A stretch of DNA of 30,188 nt from Zipacnadum sp036504235 (GTDB taxonomy: Bacteria; Armatimonadota; Zipacnadia; Zipacnadales; Zipacnadaceae), in contig DASXVN010000037.1 in NCBI GenBank assembly GCA_036504235.1, forward strand, positions 1 to 30,188, read 5' to 3'. Position numbers and translations under genes: made by a program. Positions within the stretch are counted from its first letter, which is position 1. The number at the start of each line of letters is the position of its first letter. Below, in pieces: positions 16,084 through 22,983 of the stretch. The notes below the pieces were generated by a model. That model ran no database searches, was not told the origin of the DNA, and saw nothing but the letters and a program-made list of their open reading frames with translations.

Positions 16084-16724
16084 AGACGTACGTGCGGATA
16101 ATCTTAACTGTGCTGGTGCTGGGCGCCGTGATGAGCATGGGCTGGGCGCAGGGAACCGGCGAGGTGTTCACGACGCTGGGGGGCGACCGGATCGAGACCT
16201 CTTTCGGCGATCTGGCGGCTGACGCGTTGTGCGCCAGCGCCAACACGACGGTGGCCCTGGTGCCGGCGGTTTCTTTCAAGCCGGGGACCATCCCCGCGCC
16301 GGGCGCTAGCCTCGCGCAGTTCTCCTCGTTGCTGCAGACCCCGGACGAGAGTTGGGCGGTCTCGAGCCTGACCGGAGCGCAGCTCCGCCGGGCCCTGGAG
16401 CGCAGCCTGAGCCGGGCGCCGCTGCCGAACACCGCGTTCCTGCAGGTATCCGGCCTCACCCTCACCTACAACGCCGCCCAACCGCGCGACCAGCGGATCG
16501 TGGCGCTGACCGGGGCGCAGGGGCCGATTGAGCCCGACCAGACCTACGAGGTCGTCATGCCGCTGTTCCTGGCCCAAGGCGGCTCCGGGTACTTCCAGAT
16601 ATTCGACAAGGAAAGCATCGTCCGGCGCGGCACCCAGGGCCTGGGCGCGGCAATCGCGCAGTTCCGCCAGGCGAATCCCGACCGGACCTACACCGGCCAA
16701 GGGCGCATCGTCCCGGGCAGCTAG
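16080..16724 (+). CDS. Exported orphan 5'-nucleotidase C-terminal domain
   Basis: A 214-residue secreted protein. A signal peptide (about 1-24, ILTVLVLGAVMSMGWAQG) is followed by a single domain resembling the substrate-binding C-terminal domain of 5'-nucleotidase/UshA: SFGDLAADALCASAN (the 'GNLiaDA' position), WAVSSLTGAQLRRALERSL, QVSGLTLTYN, and YEVVMPLFLAQGGSGYF. The metallophosphoesterase half that normally precedes it is entirely absent, so no nucleotidase activity is expected on its own. It could bind nucleotides or act with a separate phosphatase. Its ATG overlaps the prfB stop (ATGA), so translation is probably coupled to RF2. An intrinsic terminator follows at 16755. Confidence 0.8.
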   Translation: MKTYVRIILTVLVLGAVMSMGWAQGTGEVFTTLGGDRIETSFGDLAADALCASANTTVALVPAVSFKPGTIPAPGASLAQFSSLLQTPDESWAVSSLTGAQLRRALERSLSRAPLPNTAFLQVSGLTLTYNAAQPRDQRIVALTGAQGPIEPDQTYEVVMPLFLAQGGSGYFQIFDKESIVRRGTQGLGAAIAQFRQANPDRTYTGQGRIVPGS

Positions 16725-16754
16725 AGCAGCCGAGGCGACCAAGTAGTTACCGAA

Positions 16755-16786
16755 GCGGCGGCCACGAGAGTGGTCGCCGCTTTTTT
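16755..16786 (+). terminator. Intrinsic terminator of the prfB operon
   Basis: An 11-bp stem (16755-16765 with 16770-16780, one G-U pair) followed by TTTTTT at 16781-16786. It lies 31 bases past the stop at 16724. Confidence 0.92.
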
Positions 16787-16789
16787 GTG

Positions 16790-16855
16790 CGTAGGGGCGG
16801 AAGGGCGCGGTTGCCGGGCCTCACCCCCTGCCCCCTCTCCTGGCAGGAGAGGGGG
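16790..16855. repeat. Intergenic repeat with C/G palindrome
   Basis: 16790-16812 (CGTAGGGGCGGAAGGGC...) resembles 29178-29199. It is followed by a palindrome with arms 16831-16842 and 16844-16855, a member of the family seen at 1-185 and 22728-22822. It lies between the two opposing terminators. Confidence 0.7.
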
Positions 16856-16900
16856 TAACGACAAGGGTGGTCCGCGCCTCGCCCCGCGGAGCGCGCACGG

Positions 16901-16934
16901 AAAAGCCGGGGAGCCTGTAGCAGGCCCCCCGGCT
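16901..16934 (-). terminator. Intrinsic terminator of the Gly-rich protein gene
   Basis: A 13-bp stem (16904-16916 with 16922-16934, one G-U pair) followed on the minus strand by TTTT. It lies 20 bases past the stop at 16954. Confidence 0.85.
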
Positions 16935-16953
16935 CTGGTCTGACCCGCGGCGG

Positions 16954-17991
16954 CTAGTAGCCGCTGCTGCCGTTGATCGCGCTGCGCAGGGCGTCGTTGA
17001 GGTCCTGGGCCCAGAGATCGGCCAGGCGCTGGGGGGTCATTTGCCGTTGGTCGGCCTCCTCCTGGTTGGCTACTACTACCGAGGCGCCACAGGCGACGAC
17101 CACGTATTGGTTGCCGCGGTAGTCCACGCTGATATCGTAGACCGTGTTCCCGCCGTAGCCGCCATAGCCACCGTAGCCGCCGTAGCCCCCCGGCCGGCTG
17201 TAGCCGCCGTAGCCGCTCAGCGTGCAGTAGCCGCCGGAATCCACGCGCACGTCGCGCAGGGCCCGGGCGGCGTCATCCGCGCGGCGCACGGGACTGCGGT
17301 CCGCCCACCAGGTATCGATCTCCAGGGCAACGCGCCCATTGATCCGCACCTGGCCGCGTTCCACCCCGCCGACGGTCACGCGCACCGAGGTGATGGAGGG
17401 CCGGCCACTGTTATACCCGCCGTTGTAGTTGTAGTAATAATTGTTGCTGCTGTACGGGTAGCCAAAGGGGTAGTCGTAGTAGAAGGGATAGTAGCAGTCG
17501 TACCCCCCGAATCCCGGGAAGCCGCAGTACCCGCCAAAGAAGAACGGCTCAACCCCGGGAAAGCCGCCAAAGCCACCGCGGAAGAACTCCTGGCGCTCTC
17601 CCTCGCCGCGGCCCTCGCGATCGCCGGGGAAGAAGCCGCGGTTGAAGCGCTCCCCGCCGTCTTGACTCCCGCGGAACACGCCGGGGCCGCCCTCGCGACC
17701 GCCGCCGAACTGCCCGCCACCCTCGCCACCCCCGCCCATGCGGGGGCCACCACGTTCGCCGCCGCCCATGCGACCGCCGCCGCCACCCTCACGGCCGCCG
17801 CCCTCGCCTCGGTCACGCTGGGCGAGCACCACGCTGTCGCCACCCACCGGCGCCGTCACGGTCGGCGCGGCCAGAACCGCGGTCGCTGCTGCCGAGCCTA
17901 GCCCCGGCGCGCCCAGGGCCAACCAACCTACTCCCAGCAGGGCTAGCCCCACGACCAGACCTACCGGCATTATCCGAGAACGTTGGGACAT
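16954..17991 (-). CDS. Exported Gly/Tyr-rich protein with a split C-terminal domain
   Basis: A 345-residue secreted protein. A signal peptide or anchor (about 9-35) is followed by a Gly/Arg/Glu-rich low-complexity region (about 58-140), then a Gly/Tyr/Phe/Pro-rich region (about 141-195). A C-terminal domain begins SITSVRVTVGGVERGQVRI, with a Tyr-Gly-Gly repeat (GGYGGYGGYGGYGG) inserted near residue 270, and ends TPQRLADLWAQDLNDAL. Its pattern resembles the extracytoplasmic 'vrinGr.al.i...RA...L.....' domain seen before some cyanobacterial-type MscS proteins, but this is a visual match only. ATG 17991 follows GAGGAGGAA. Gly-rich disordered segments suggest a surface or wall-associated protein. 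Function unknown; the low complexity region may vary in length between strains. Confidence 0.75.
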   Translation of the reverse strand: MSQRSRIMPVGLVVGLALLGVGWLALGAPGLGSAAATAVLAAPTVTAPVGGDSVVLAQRDRGEGGGREGGGGGRMGGGERGGPRMGGGGEGGGQFGGGREGGPGVFRGSQDGGERFNRGFFPGDREGRGEGERQEFFRGGFGGFPGVEPFFFGGYCGFPGFGGYDCYYPFYYDYPFGYPYSSNNYYYNYNGGYNSGRPSITSVRVTVGGVERGQVRINGRVALEIDTWWADRSPVRRADDAARALRDVRVDSGGYCTLSGYGGYSRPGGYGGYGGYGGYGGNTVYDISVDYRGNQYVVVACGASVVVANQEEADQRQMTPQRLADLWAQDLNDALRSAINGSSGY

Positions 17992-18166
17992 TGCAGATTC
18001 CTCCTCAGACTACGAGCTAAGACTGCCGTCGCTGGCTGTGACGCAGGGATGGACGCCCAGGTTCGCAATAGTCGGCGCCCCCAGGAGGGCTGGCGCCCGA
18101 GCAAACCTCGGGACAGGGAGCGACGTCTCTAGAGGAGCGAGAACCCCCGGGCAGCGCAGCGTGAAT

Positions 18167-18739
18167 ATGCAGAAGAATGCGTCGGATCTGGAACTGAGGC
18201 AACTGCTCAACCCCGCGAATGTGCTCACCGTCTCGCGGCTCGTCCTGCTGCCCCCCCTGATCGTGGCCCTGACCCGGCGGGAGGGCGTAGCGGCGGCCGT
18301 GCTGATGCTCGTGGTCTGGGGCACCGATCTGGTCGATGGGTGGCTGGCGCGGCGGCTGGGGACGGCCGGTCCGCAGGGCCAGACCATTGACACGCTCGTG
18401 GATTTCACGGTGATCTTTGGCCTATTCGTCGCCGCCTACGCCTCCGGGCTCATCCCCGCCTACCAGTTCCTAATCATCTGCGGGCTCAAGCTGGTCACTT
18501 TCCTGCTGCAACTCTCCACGCTGGCGGCCCGCCACTTCCGGGTGATCGCTACCCACCTGAGCAAGCTGGCCGGGGCGCTGGCCTATGCCTACGCCATGCT
18601 GCTCGTCGCGATCCTCCTGACCGGGCCCCTCCCGCCGATGCAACTCGCGCAAACGGTGATCTTCGTGCTACTGGCCCTGGCGATCGCCGCGAACGCCACG
18701 GAATGCGCCTTCGGCGTCTGCGCTAGGCCCCGGCCATGA
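18167..18739 (+). CDS. CDP-alcohol phosphatidyltransferase (PGP synthase-like)
   Basis: A 190-residue inner-membrane enzyme that joins a CDP-diacylglycerol to an alcohol, most likely glycerol-3-phosphate in phosphatidylglycerol synthesis (PgsA-like). The family motif D-x2-DG-x2-AR-x8-G-x3-D-x3-D is complete: Asp54, Asp57-Gly58, Ala61-Arg62, Gly71, Asp75 and Asp79. Four to five hydrophobic helices surround it, as usual for this family. The true start is uncertain: ATG 18167 and GTG 18161 are both in frame and neither has a good ribosome site; the frame extends much further upstream through the neighbouring gene and is not real there. The last base pair run (ATGA) overlaps the metallophosphoesterase gene, so the two are probably coupled. 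The alcohol substrate is inferred, not shown. Confidence 0.85.
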   Translation: MQKNASDLELRQLLNPANVLTVSRLVLLPPLIVALTRREGVAAAVLMLVVWGTDLVDGWLARRLGTAGPQGQTIDTLVDFTVIFGLFVAAYASGLIPAYQFLIICGLKLVTFLLQLSTLAARHFRVIATHLSKLAGALAYAYAMLLVAILLTGPLPPMQLAQTVIFVLLALAIAANATECAFGVCARPRP

Positions 18740-19596
18740 ACACCCCTCGCCGGAAGACGTGGCTGCGGGCTAGTCTGGCGACGCTGCTGGCGCTGGTCCT
18801 GCTGGGGGCGCTGCTGTGGCCCGGGCCGCCGCAAGTGGAATCCGTGACGGTCACTCTCCCCCACCTCCCCGCCGCCGAGGAAGGTCTGCGCGTGGCGGTG
18901 ATCGCCGACTTCCACGGGGGCTTCCCCTGGCGGCGCGTGAACGCCGTCGCGCCGCTGGTGGCGCAGGTCAACGCGCTGCGGCCCGACCTGATTCTGCTGC
19001 TAGGGGACATGGTGCACTGGTCCGAGAGCGGGCCGGAGTTCGTGCCCGCGCTGGCGGGACTGCGCGCGCCGCGAGGGGTCTACGCGTGCCTGGGGAATCA
19101 CGAGCATCGCCGAGGTTGGTGGGATCAGGCCGGCAACGAGCCGGGCCCGCTGTCCTCGGCAGGCTGGGCGCAACTGTACGCCGCGGCGGGGATCACGCTG
19201 CTGAACAACGCGGCGCGACCGGTGGGAGGCGCCGGGCTCTGGCTGGTGGGCGTGGATGATCCCCGCACGGGCCGGCAGGACCTGGGCGCGGCGCTGCGCG
19301 GCGTTCCGCCGGGCGCTTGCTGCCTGCTGCTGGCGCACTCGCCGGATATCGTGGACGACCCGTTAGCGCCGCGCGCGGACCTGATCGTGGCCGGGCACAC
19401 GCACGGGGGGCAGGTCCGGCTGCCGGGAATACCCGTGAGGTGGGGTCCCTATCGCCACCCGGAGCGCCGCGCCGCCGGGCTGGACCGAGAGAACGGGACG
19501 CAAATGTACGTGACCCGCGGGGTCGGCGAGGGCCTCCCGGTGCGCTTCCGCTGCCCCCGGGAGATCACCCTGCTGACCCTGCGCGGGCCGGGATAG
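18736..19596 (+). CDS. Membrane-anchored metallophosphoesterase (YkuE-like)
   Basis: A 286-residue calcineurin-like phosphoesterase with an N-terminal membrane anchor (about 9-28). Metal-binding motifs are in the expected order: ADFHGG (about 56-61), LLLGDMVHW, LGNHEHRRG, LAHSPD and AGHTHGGQ. YkuE-type enzymes act outside the membrane on phospholipids or phosphodiesters, which fits the overlapping phospholipid synthase gene (ATGA overlap, 18736-18739). The stop lies 8 bases from the converging end of the acidic-protein gene. No terminator is visible in that 8-base gap. The exact substrate is unknown. Confidence 0.9.
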   Translation: MNTPRRKTWLRASLATLLALVLLGALLWPGPPQVESVTVTLPHLPAAEEGLRVAVIADFHGGFPWRRVNAVAPLVAQVNALRPDLILLLGDMVHWSESGPEFVPALAGLRAPRGVYACLGNHEHRRGWWDQAGNEPGPLSSAGWAQLYAAAGITLLNNAARPVGGAGLWLVGVDDPRTGRQDLGAALRGVPPGACCLLLAHSPDIVDDPLAPRADLIVAGHTHGGQVRLPGIPVRWGPYRHPERRAAGLDRENGTQMYVTRGVGEGLPVRFRCPREITLLTLRGPG

Positions 19597-19604
19597 TCGC
19601 GGCT

Positions 19605-19982
19605 CTACTCGTCCTCGCCGAGCAGCTCCCGCTCGACGGACTTGGCCAGGGCATCGTCTTCCGCCTCGAAAGCCGGCTGCTCGGATTCGTCGTCGGTGTA
19701 GGCGAAATCGCTCAGGCCGTGGAGTTCGTGGTCCTCCTCGTTATCCTCGCCGGCTTCGCGGACCAGTTCGTCGAGTTCCGCTTCTTCCTCGGCGTCGGGG
19801 CCGAGGTCCTGAGTCTCATCTATCTCAGCGAAATCCTCCTCATCCTGGTCGAGGAACTCCTCTTCTTCTATGTCCTCCGCGTGCGGCTTGTCCATGGAGT
19901 CGCTGGTGCCGCCGCTGGGATCCTCGCGCTCATAGCGCCCCTCTTTGCCGGCGGTGAAATCATCCTCAATGCGGTCTTTCAT
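19605..19982 (-). CDS. Very acidic small protein in the Ku/ligase operon
   Basis: A 125-residue protein with about 53 Asp/Glu residues against about 9 Lys/Arg, so an extremely low isoelectric point. Long acidic runs (AEDIEEEEFLDQDEEDFAE and similar) suggest a largely disordered chain; no known domain is recognised. It has a clear ribosome site (AAGGAGG, 7 bases before ATG 19982). It begins 25 bases after the Ku stop and is the last gene of the operon ligase-Ku-acidic protein. A role as a DNA mimic, a Ku/ligase binding or buffering protein, or a simple unrelated acidic protein are all possible. Acidic tails are common in proteins binding basic partners; Ku's C-terminus here is basic (QARQHHRRRSA). 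Confidence 0.8.
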   Translation of the reverse strand: MKDRIEDDFTAGKEGRYEREDPSGGTSDSMDKPHAEDIEEEEFLDQDEEDFAEIDETQDLGPDAEEEAELDELVREAGEDNEEDHELHGLSDFAYTDDESEQPAFEAEDDALAKSVERELLGEDE

Positions 19983-20007
19983 GATTGGGCCTCCTTAGAA
20001 TCGGGTC

Positions 20008-20796
20008 TCAAGCGCTGCGGCGACGGTGGTGCTGCCGGGCCTGGGCCACGCTCTTTTCCAGCGCGGCCCTCAGGTCAATGACCCCCTCCTCCACCGGGGC
20101 CGCCGGGGCGGGCAGCGGCCGGCCCATCGCCTTGGCGGCGAGGAGTTGCTCCACGCTCTCGCGATAACGGTCGTGATACTGCGTCGGGTCAAACTCGGCG
20201 GTCAGGGCCTCCAGAAGCTGCTGGGCCAGCTTGCGCTCCTTGTCGGTAATCTCGACGTTCGGCGTGACGGCCTCCGCCAGCGGCAGGACCTCCTCGGCGT
20301 AGTGCATGACCTGCACCGCCAGGCCGGTCGCCAGCGGGCGGACGGCGACCAGATACTCCCGGTCGCGCATCAGTAGCCGCCCGATCGCCACCTTCCGCGC
20401 TTCCTGCATGGCCGACCACAGCAGCGTATAGGGCTGGGCCGCGCCCTCCTCGGGCAGCAGGTAGTAGGTGTGGCTGTAGTAGACCGGGTCAATCTCGTCC
20501 AGGCTGACAAAATCGGTGATCTCCAGCGCGTGGCTGGTCTCGGGCGCGAGGGCCTCCAGCTCGCCGGACTCGACGGTCAGGTACTGGTCGGGCGCGATCT
20601 CGTAGCCGCGCACGGTGTCGTCCGTGCTGACCTCCTGCTCGTCCTCGCCGCAGACCATGCGGCGACGCAGGCGGCAGCCGTCCTCACGGCGCAACATGTG
20701 GAAGCGCAACTCCCGCGTGCGCACCGCCGGGGCCAGCCGCACCGGCACATTCACCAGGCCAAAGACCAGCGATCCCGTCCAGAGGGCTCGGGGCAT
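20008..20796 (-). CDS. ku: Non-homologous end-joining protein Ku
   Basis: A 262-residue bacterial Ku. Homodimers thread onto broken DNA ends and recruit the ligase. The start MPRALWTGSLVFGLVNVPV is the family signature, followed by ELRFHMLRREDGCRLRRRMVC, GYEIAPDQYLTVE and the long beta-barrel/helix region to about residue 225. The C-terminal tail is basic (QHHRRRSA), as in other bacterial Ku proteins where it contacts DNA or ligase. The ATG at 20796 follows AAGGAGGCGG. It lies 18 bases after the ligase stop and 25 bases before the acidic-protein start, so a three-gene operon is likely. It acts in the cytoplasm and mainly matters when no homologous copy is available. Confidence 0.95.
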   Translation of the reverse strand: MPRALWTGSLVFGLVNVPVRLAPAVRTRELRFHMLRREDGCRLRRRMVCGEDEQEVSTDDTVRGYEIAPDQYLTVESGELEALAPETSHALEITDFVSLDEIDPVYYSHTYYLLPEEGAAQPYTLLWSAMQEARKVAIGRLLMRDREYLVAVRPLATGLAVQVMHYAEEVLPLAEAVTPNVEITDKERKLAQQLLEALTAEFDPTQYHDRYRESVEQLLAAKAMGRPLPAPAAPVEEGVIDLRAALEKSVAQARQHHRRRSA

Positions 20797-20814
20797 CGCG
20801 TTCCGCCTCCTTCT

Positions 20815-21828
20815 TTACGTCGGCTCCTCCCGCACCACCTGGCGCGGGTCCTTGTCCTCACGCCGCCCCTTGAAGGCGGCCTGGCGCAGGTGCTCGGCCT
20901 CCGTCCAGCCGCGCAACTCCACCTCCACGACCAACTCCGGCCGCGCCCAGCGCGCCCCGCGGCGGGCCGAGAGGTCCGCAAAGGGGCTGGCCTCCTGCGC
21001 GCGAGACGCCAGTTCCGTGGCCAGTTCGCGGCGGTCCTCGTCGGTGAAACCACTCCCCACCGCCCCGGCGAACCGCAGCCCGCCGGGCTCGTGGTAGCCG
21101 ACCAGCAGCGCCCCGACGCGGTCGTACTCGGTGCCCCGCAGGGGCGTCCACCCGCCGACCACGAACTCCTGGCGCGCCACCAGCTTGAGCTTCCGCCACA
21201 GGCCGGTGCGCTGGCCCGGCTGGTAGGGGCTGTCCAGGCGCTTGGCCACGACGCCCTCCAGGTGCTGGGCGCGCGCGGCCTCCAGAACCGCCTGCCCCTC
21301 CCCGGCGTAGGACGGCGGCGTGCTCCAACTGGGACCCTCCAGGGCCAGTTCCTCCAGCCGCGCCCGGCGCTCGCGGTAGGGGGTCTCCAGCAGGGACTCC
21401 CCGTCCCAGTACAGCAAATCAAAGATCAGGTAGACCAGCGGCACCCGGGCCTGCGCCTCCGCCAGTCCCCGGGAACGGTGCATGCGGTGGGCGAGGCGGT
21501 TGAAGCTGATCAGCCCGTGCTCGTCCCTCGCCACTAGCTCGCCATCCAGCAGCGCCCGGTGCGGCCCCAGGGCCTCCCCCAGAGCGGCCAGCTCGGGATA
21601 CTGGTCCGTGGCGTCCCGTAGATTGCGGGTCTGCAGGCGCAGCCGGTGGCCGTCCCCAAAGGCCAGCAGGCGCTCGCCATCCCACTTGAACTCGAAGCCC
21701 CAGTCCTGCGGGGAGGCGGGCAGGCTCGCGACCAGCCGCGCATACATCGGCTCCAGCCGCTCGGGAAGGGGAGCCGGCAGCGCCGGTTTGGGGGCCGCAC
21801 TCTTCGCCCTCGTCGTCGTTTTCACCAT
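20815..21828 (-). CDS. ATP-dependent DNA ligase (LigD ligase-domain type)
   Basis: A 337-residue ATP-dependent DNA ligase, the sealing enzyme of bacterial end joining. The adenylated lysine is Lys48 in EFKWDGER (motif I, KxDG). Other motifs seen are LLDGELVARDEHG, VYLIFDLLYWDG, EGVVAKRLDSPY and LWRKLKLV, followed by an OB-fold with FAGAVGSGF. The polymerase and phosphoesterase domains of full LigD are absent, so end processing must come from other enzymes. The ATG at 21828 follows GAGGCGAGAC. It is first in the operon with Ku and the acidic protein. Full-length domain content rather than truncation fits the family of stand-alone LigD-like ligases. Confidence 0.93.
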   Translation of the reverse strand: MVKTTTRAKSAAPKPALPAPLPERLEPMYARLVASLPASPQDWGFEFKWDGERLLAFGDGHRLRLQTRNLRDATDQYPELAALGEALGPHRALLDGELVARDEHGLISFNRLAHRMHRSRGLAEAQARVPLVYLIFDLLYWDGESLLETPYRERRARLEELALEGPSWSTPPSYAGEGQAVLEAARAQHLEGVVAKRLDSPYQPGQRTGLWRKLKLVARQEFVVGGWTPLRGTEYDRVGALLVGYHEPGGLRFAGAVGSGFTDEDRRELATELASRAQEASPFADLSARRGARWARPELVVEVELRGWTEAEHLRQAAFKGRREDKDPRQVVREEPT

Positions 21829-21919
21829 GTCTCGCCTCTACGGACCTACCGGGGGCGCGCCAGGTTCGCTCCGGGGCAAAGAGGACCCCCGCGGGGGCAG
21901 GGCGAATTGCCCCGGCATC

Positions 21920-22543
21920 ATGGACAGGTCCGCTTCGTCAGGCTTTACGTTGATGGAGATCGTCGTGGTGCTGGGCATCATCGTGGTACTCGCGGCAATG
22001 CTGCTGCCGGTCTTCTCCTCGGTGCGCGCCAATGGGCACAAGGTGGCCTGCCTCTCGCAAGTCAAGCAACTCCTGGAGGCTTCCAGTCTGTACGCCAGCG
22101 ACAACAACCGGCGGCTGGTCCCGGCCCGGGCGCCCGGTGGAGGCAAGTTGGGTACGACCTGGTGCGTGGCCCTGCAGCCGTACCTCAAGAGCAAGCAGAT
22201 CCTCATCTGCCCCCTCGACGAGGCACCGCAGACGGTGGCCAACAGCGCGGACCTGCCGCACAGCTACGGGATCAACTACGATCTGACCTTCCAGACCGGC
22301 TACGGAATAAGCAATCTCTCCTACGCCATGTCAGCGATTCCGCGGACGGCGGATCTGCTGCTTTTCTTCGACATGAAGAGCACCGCGGCGGCGATGGGCT
22401 CCAGCTACACCGCCAACCGCGTCTCCCGCGTGGAAACACGGCACGGGAAGTACACGGTAACCGGCTGGCTCGATGGCCACGCCAAGCCGATGAAACCGGC
22501 GGACCTGAACTCCTCGCGAGTGTGGAACCCGACGATCCCGTAG
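21920..22543 (+). CDS. Pseudopilin with H-X9-DG motif
   Basis: A 207-residue type II secretion/type IV pilin-like protein. A short leader MDRSASSG precedes FTLMEIVVVLGIIVVL, the prepilin-peptidase site (cleavage after Gly8, Glu at +5). The mature N-terminus is a hydrophobic helix. The end carries H-X9-DG (His175, Asp185-Gly186), typical of the prepilin-type family found in Planctomycetes, Lentisphaerae and Armatimonadota. It would be processed at the inner membrane and built into a secretion pseudopilus or surface filament. I chose ATG 21920 because the leader then has the normal length; the frame continues upstream through the divergent ligase gene. The ribosome site is weak. The gene is divergent from the ligase operon. 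Confidence 0.88.
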   Translation: MDRSASSGFTLMEIVVVLGIIVVLAAMLLPVFSSVRANGHKVACLSQVKQLLEASSLYASDNNRRLVPARAPGGGKLGTTWCVALQPYLKSKQILICPLDEAPQTVANSADLPHSYGINYDLTFQTGYGISNLSYAMSAIPRTADLLLFFDMKSTAAAMGSSYTANRVSRVETRHGKYTVTGWLDGHAKPMKPADLNSSRVWNPTIP

Positions 22544-22567
22544 CCGTCAGTGGCACCGGCTGCCTGC

Positions 22568-22668
22568 CCTGAGCCTGTCGAAGGGTCTCGCCGGTGTGCC
22601 GTTCGCGCTTTGTAGGGCGGGGGCTACGCAAGATGTCCTGAGCCTGTCGAAGGGTCCCCCGCCGTCGC
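22568..22668. repeat. Two CCTGAGCCTGTCGAAGGG units, one inside a GTAGGGCG repeat
   Basis: The 18-mer occurs at 22568-22585 and 22637-22654. The second is part of a 26-nt insertion (22629-22654) that splits a copy of the GTAGGGCG...TCCCCCGCC repeat: left part 22611-22628, right part 22655-22668, which join as in the uninterrupted copy at 8841-8871. Confidence 0.8.
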
Positions 22669-22727
22669 TGACGTCACGTTCCTTGCTAGATTTCCTCCCC
22701 TGCCCGCCAGGCCGGCCTCACCCCCGG

Positions 22728-22822
22728 CCCCTCTCCCCGCGCAGACTGGGGAGAGGGGAGAACGGCTGACGCCCAAGACCAAGACGACAGCGGGGAGATT
22801 CCCCCTCCCTTTAGGGAGGGGG
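22728..22822. repeat. Two C/G palindromes before the aminotransferase gene
   Basis: Arms 22728-22738 with 22748-22758, and 22801-22810 with 22813-22822, from the same family as the elements at 3-97 and 16831-16855. With the neighbouring units they fill most of the 440-nt gap 22544-22983. The last ~100 bases (22870-22983) are more AT-rich and should hold the promoter of the aminotransferase gene; I see no clear -35/-10 pair. Confidence 0.7.
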
Positions 22823-22983
22823 TTAGGGGGTAGGGCCGTTAGCGGCGGCGCACCGACGGAGAGGCGACCGCCCGCCTATTTCGCAACTTTTCCGCCCGTG
22901 CGGGTTCTAAACTAATCGAGAAAACAATCCCGGTGGCGCGCCTCCGCTTCTTCCTCGCCGCCACATTAAGGAATCCCCCTATC

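Noticed and set aside
17155..17215. Regular short repeats that might be a CRISPR or minisatellite
   Set aside because: They are the codons of the GGY protein repeat in frame, without spacers.
17738..18166. N-terminal extension of the CDP-alcohol phosphatidyltransferase
   Set aside because: It overlaps the Gly-rich protein gene on the other strand and encodes Pro/Arg-rich sequence unlike the family.
22933..22983. GTG 22933 as aminotransferase start
   Set aside because: The ribosome site and the family N-terminus both favour GTG 22984.
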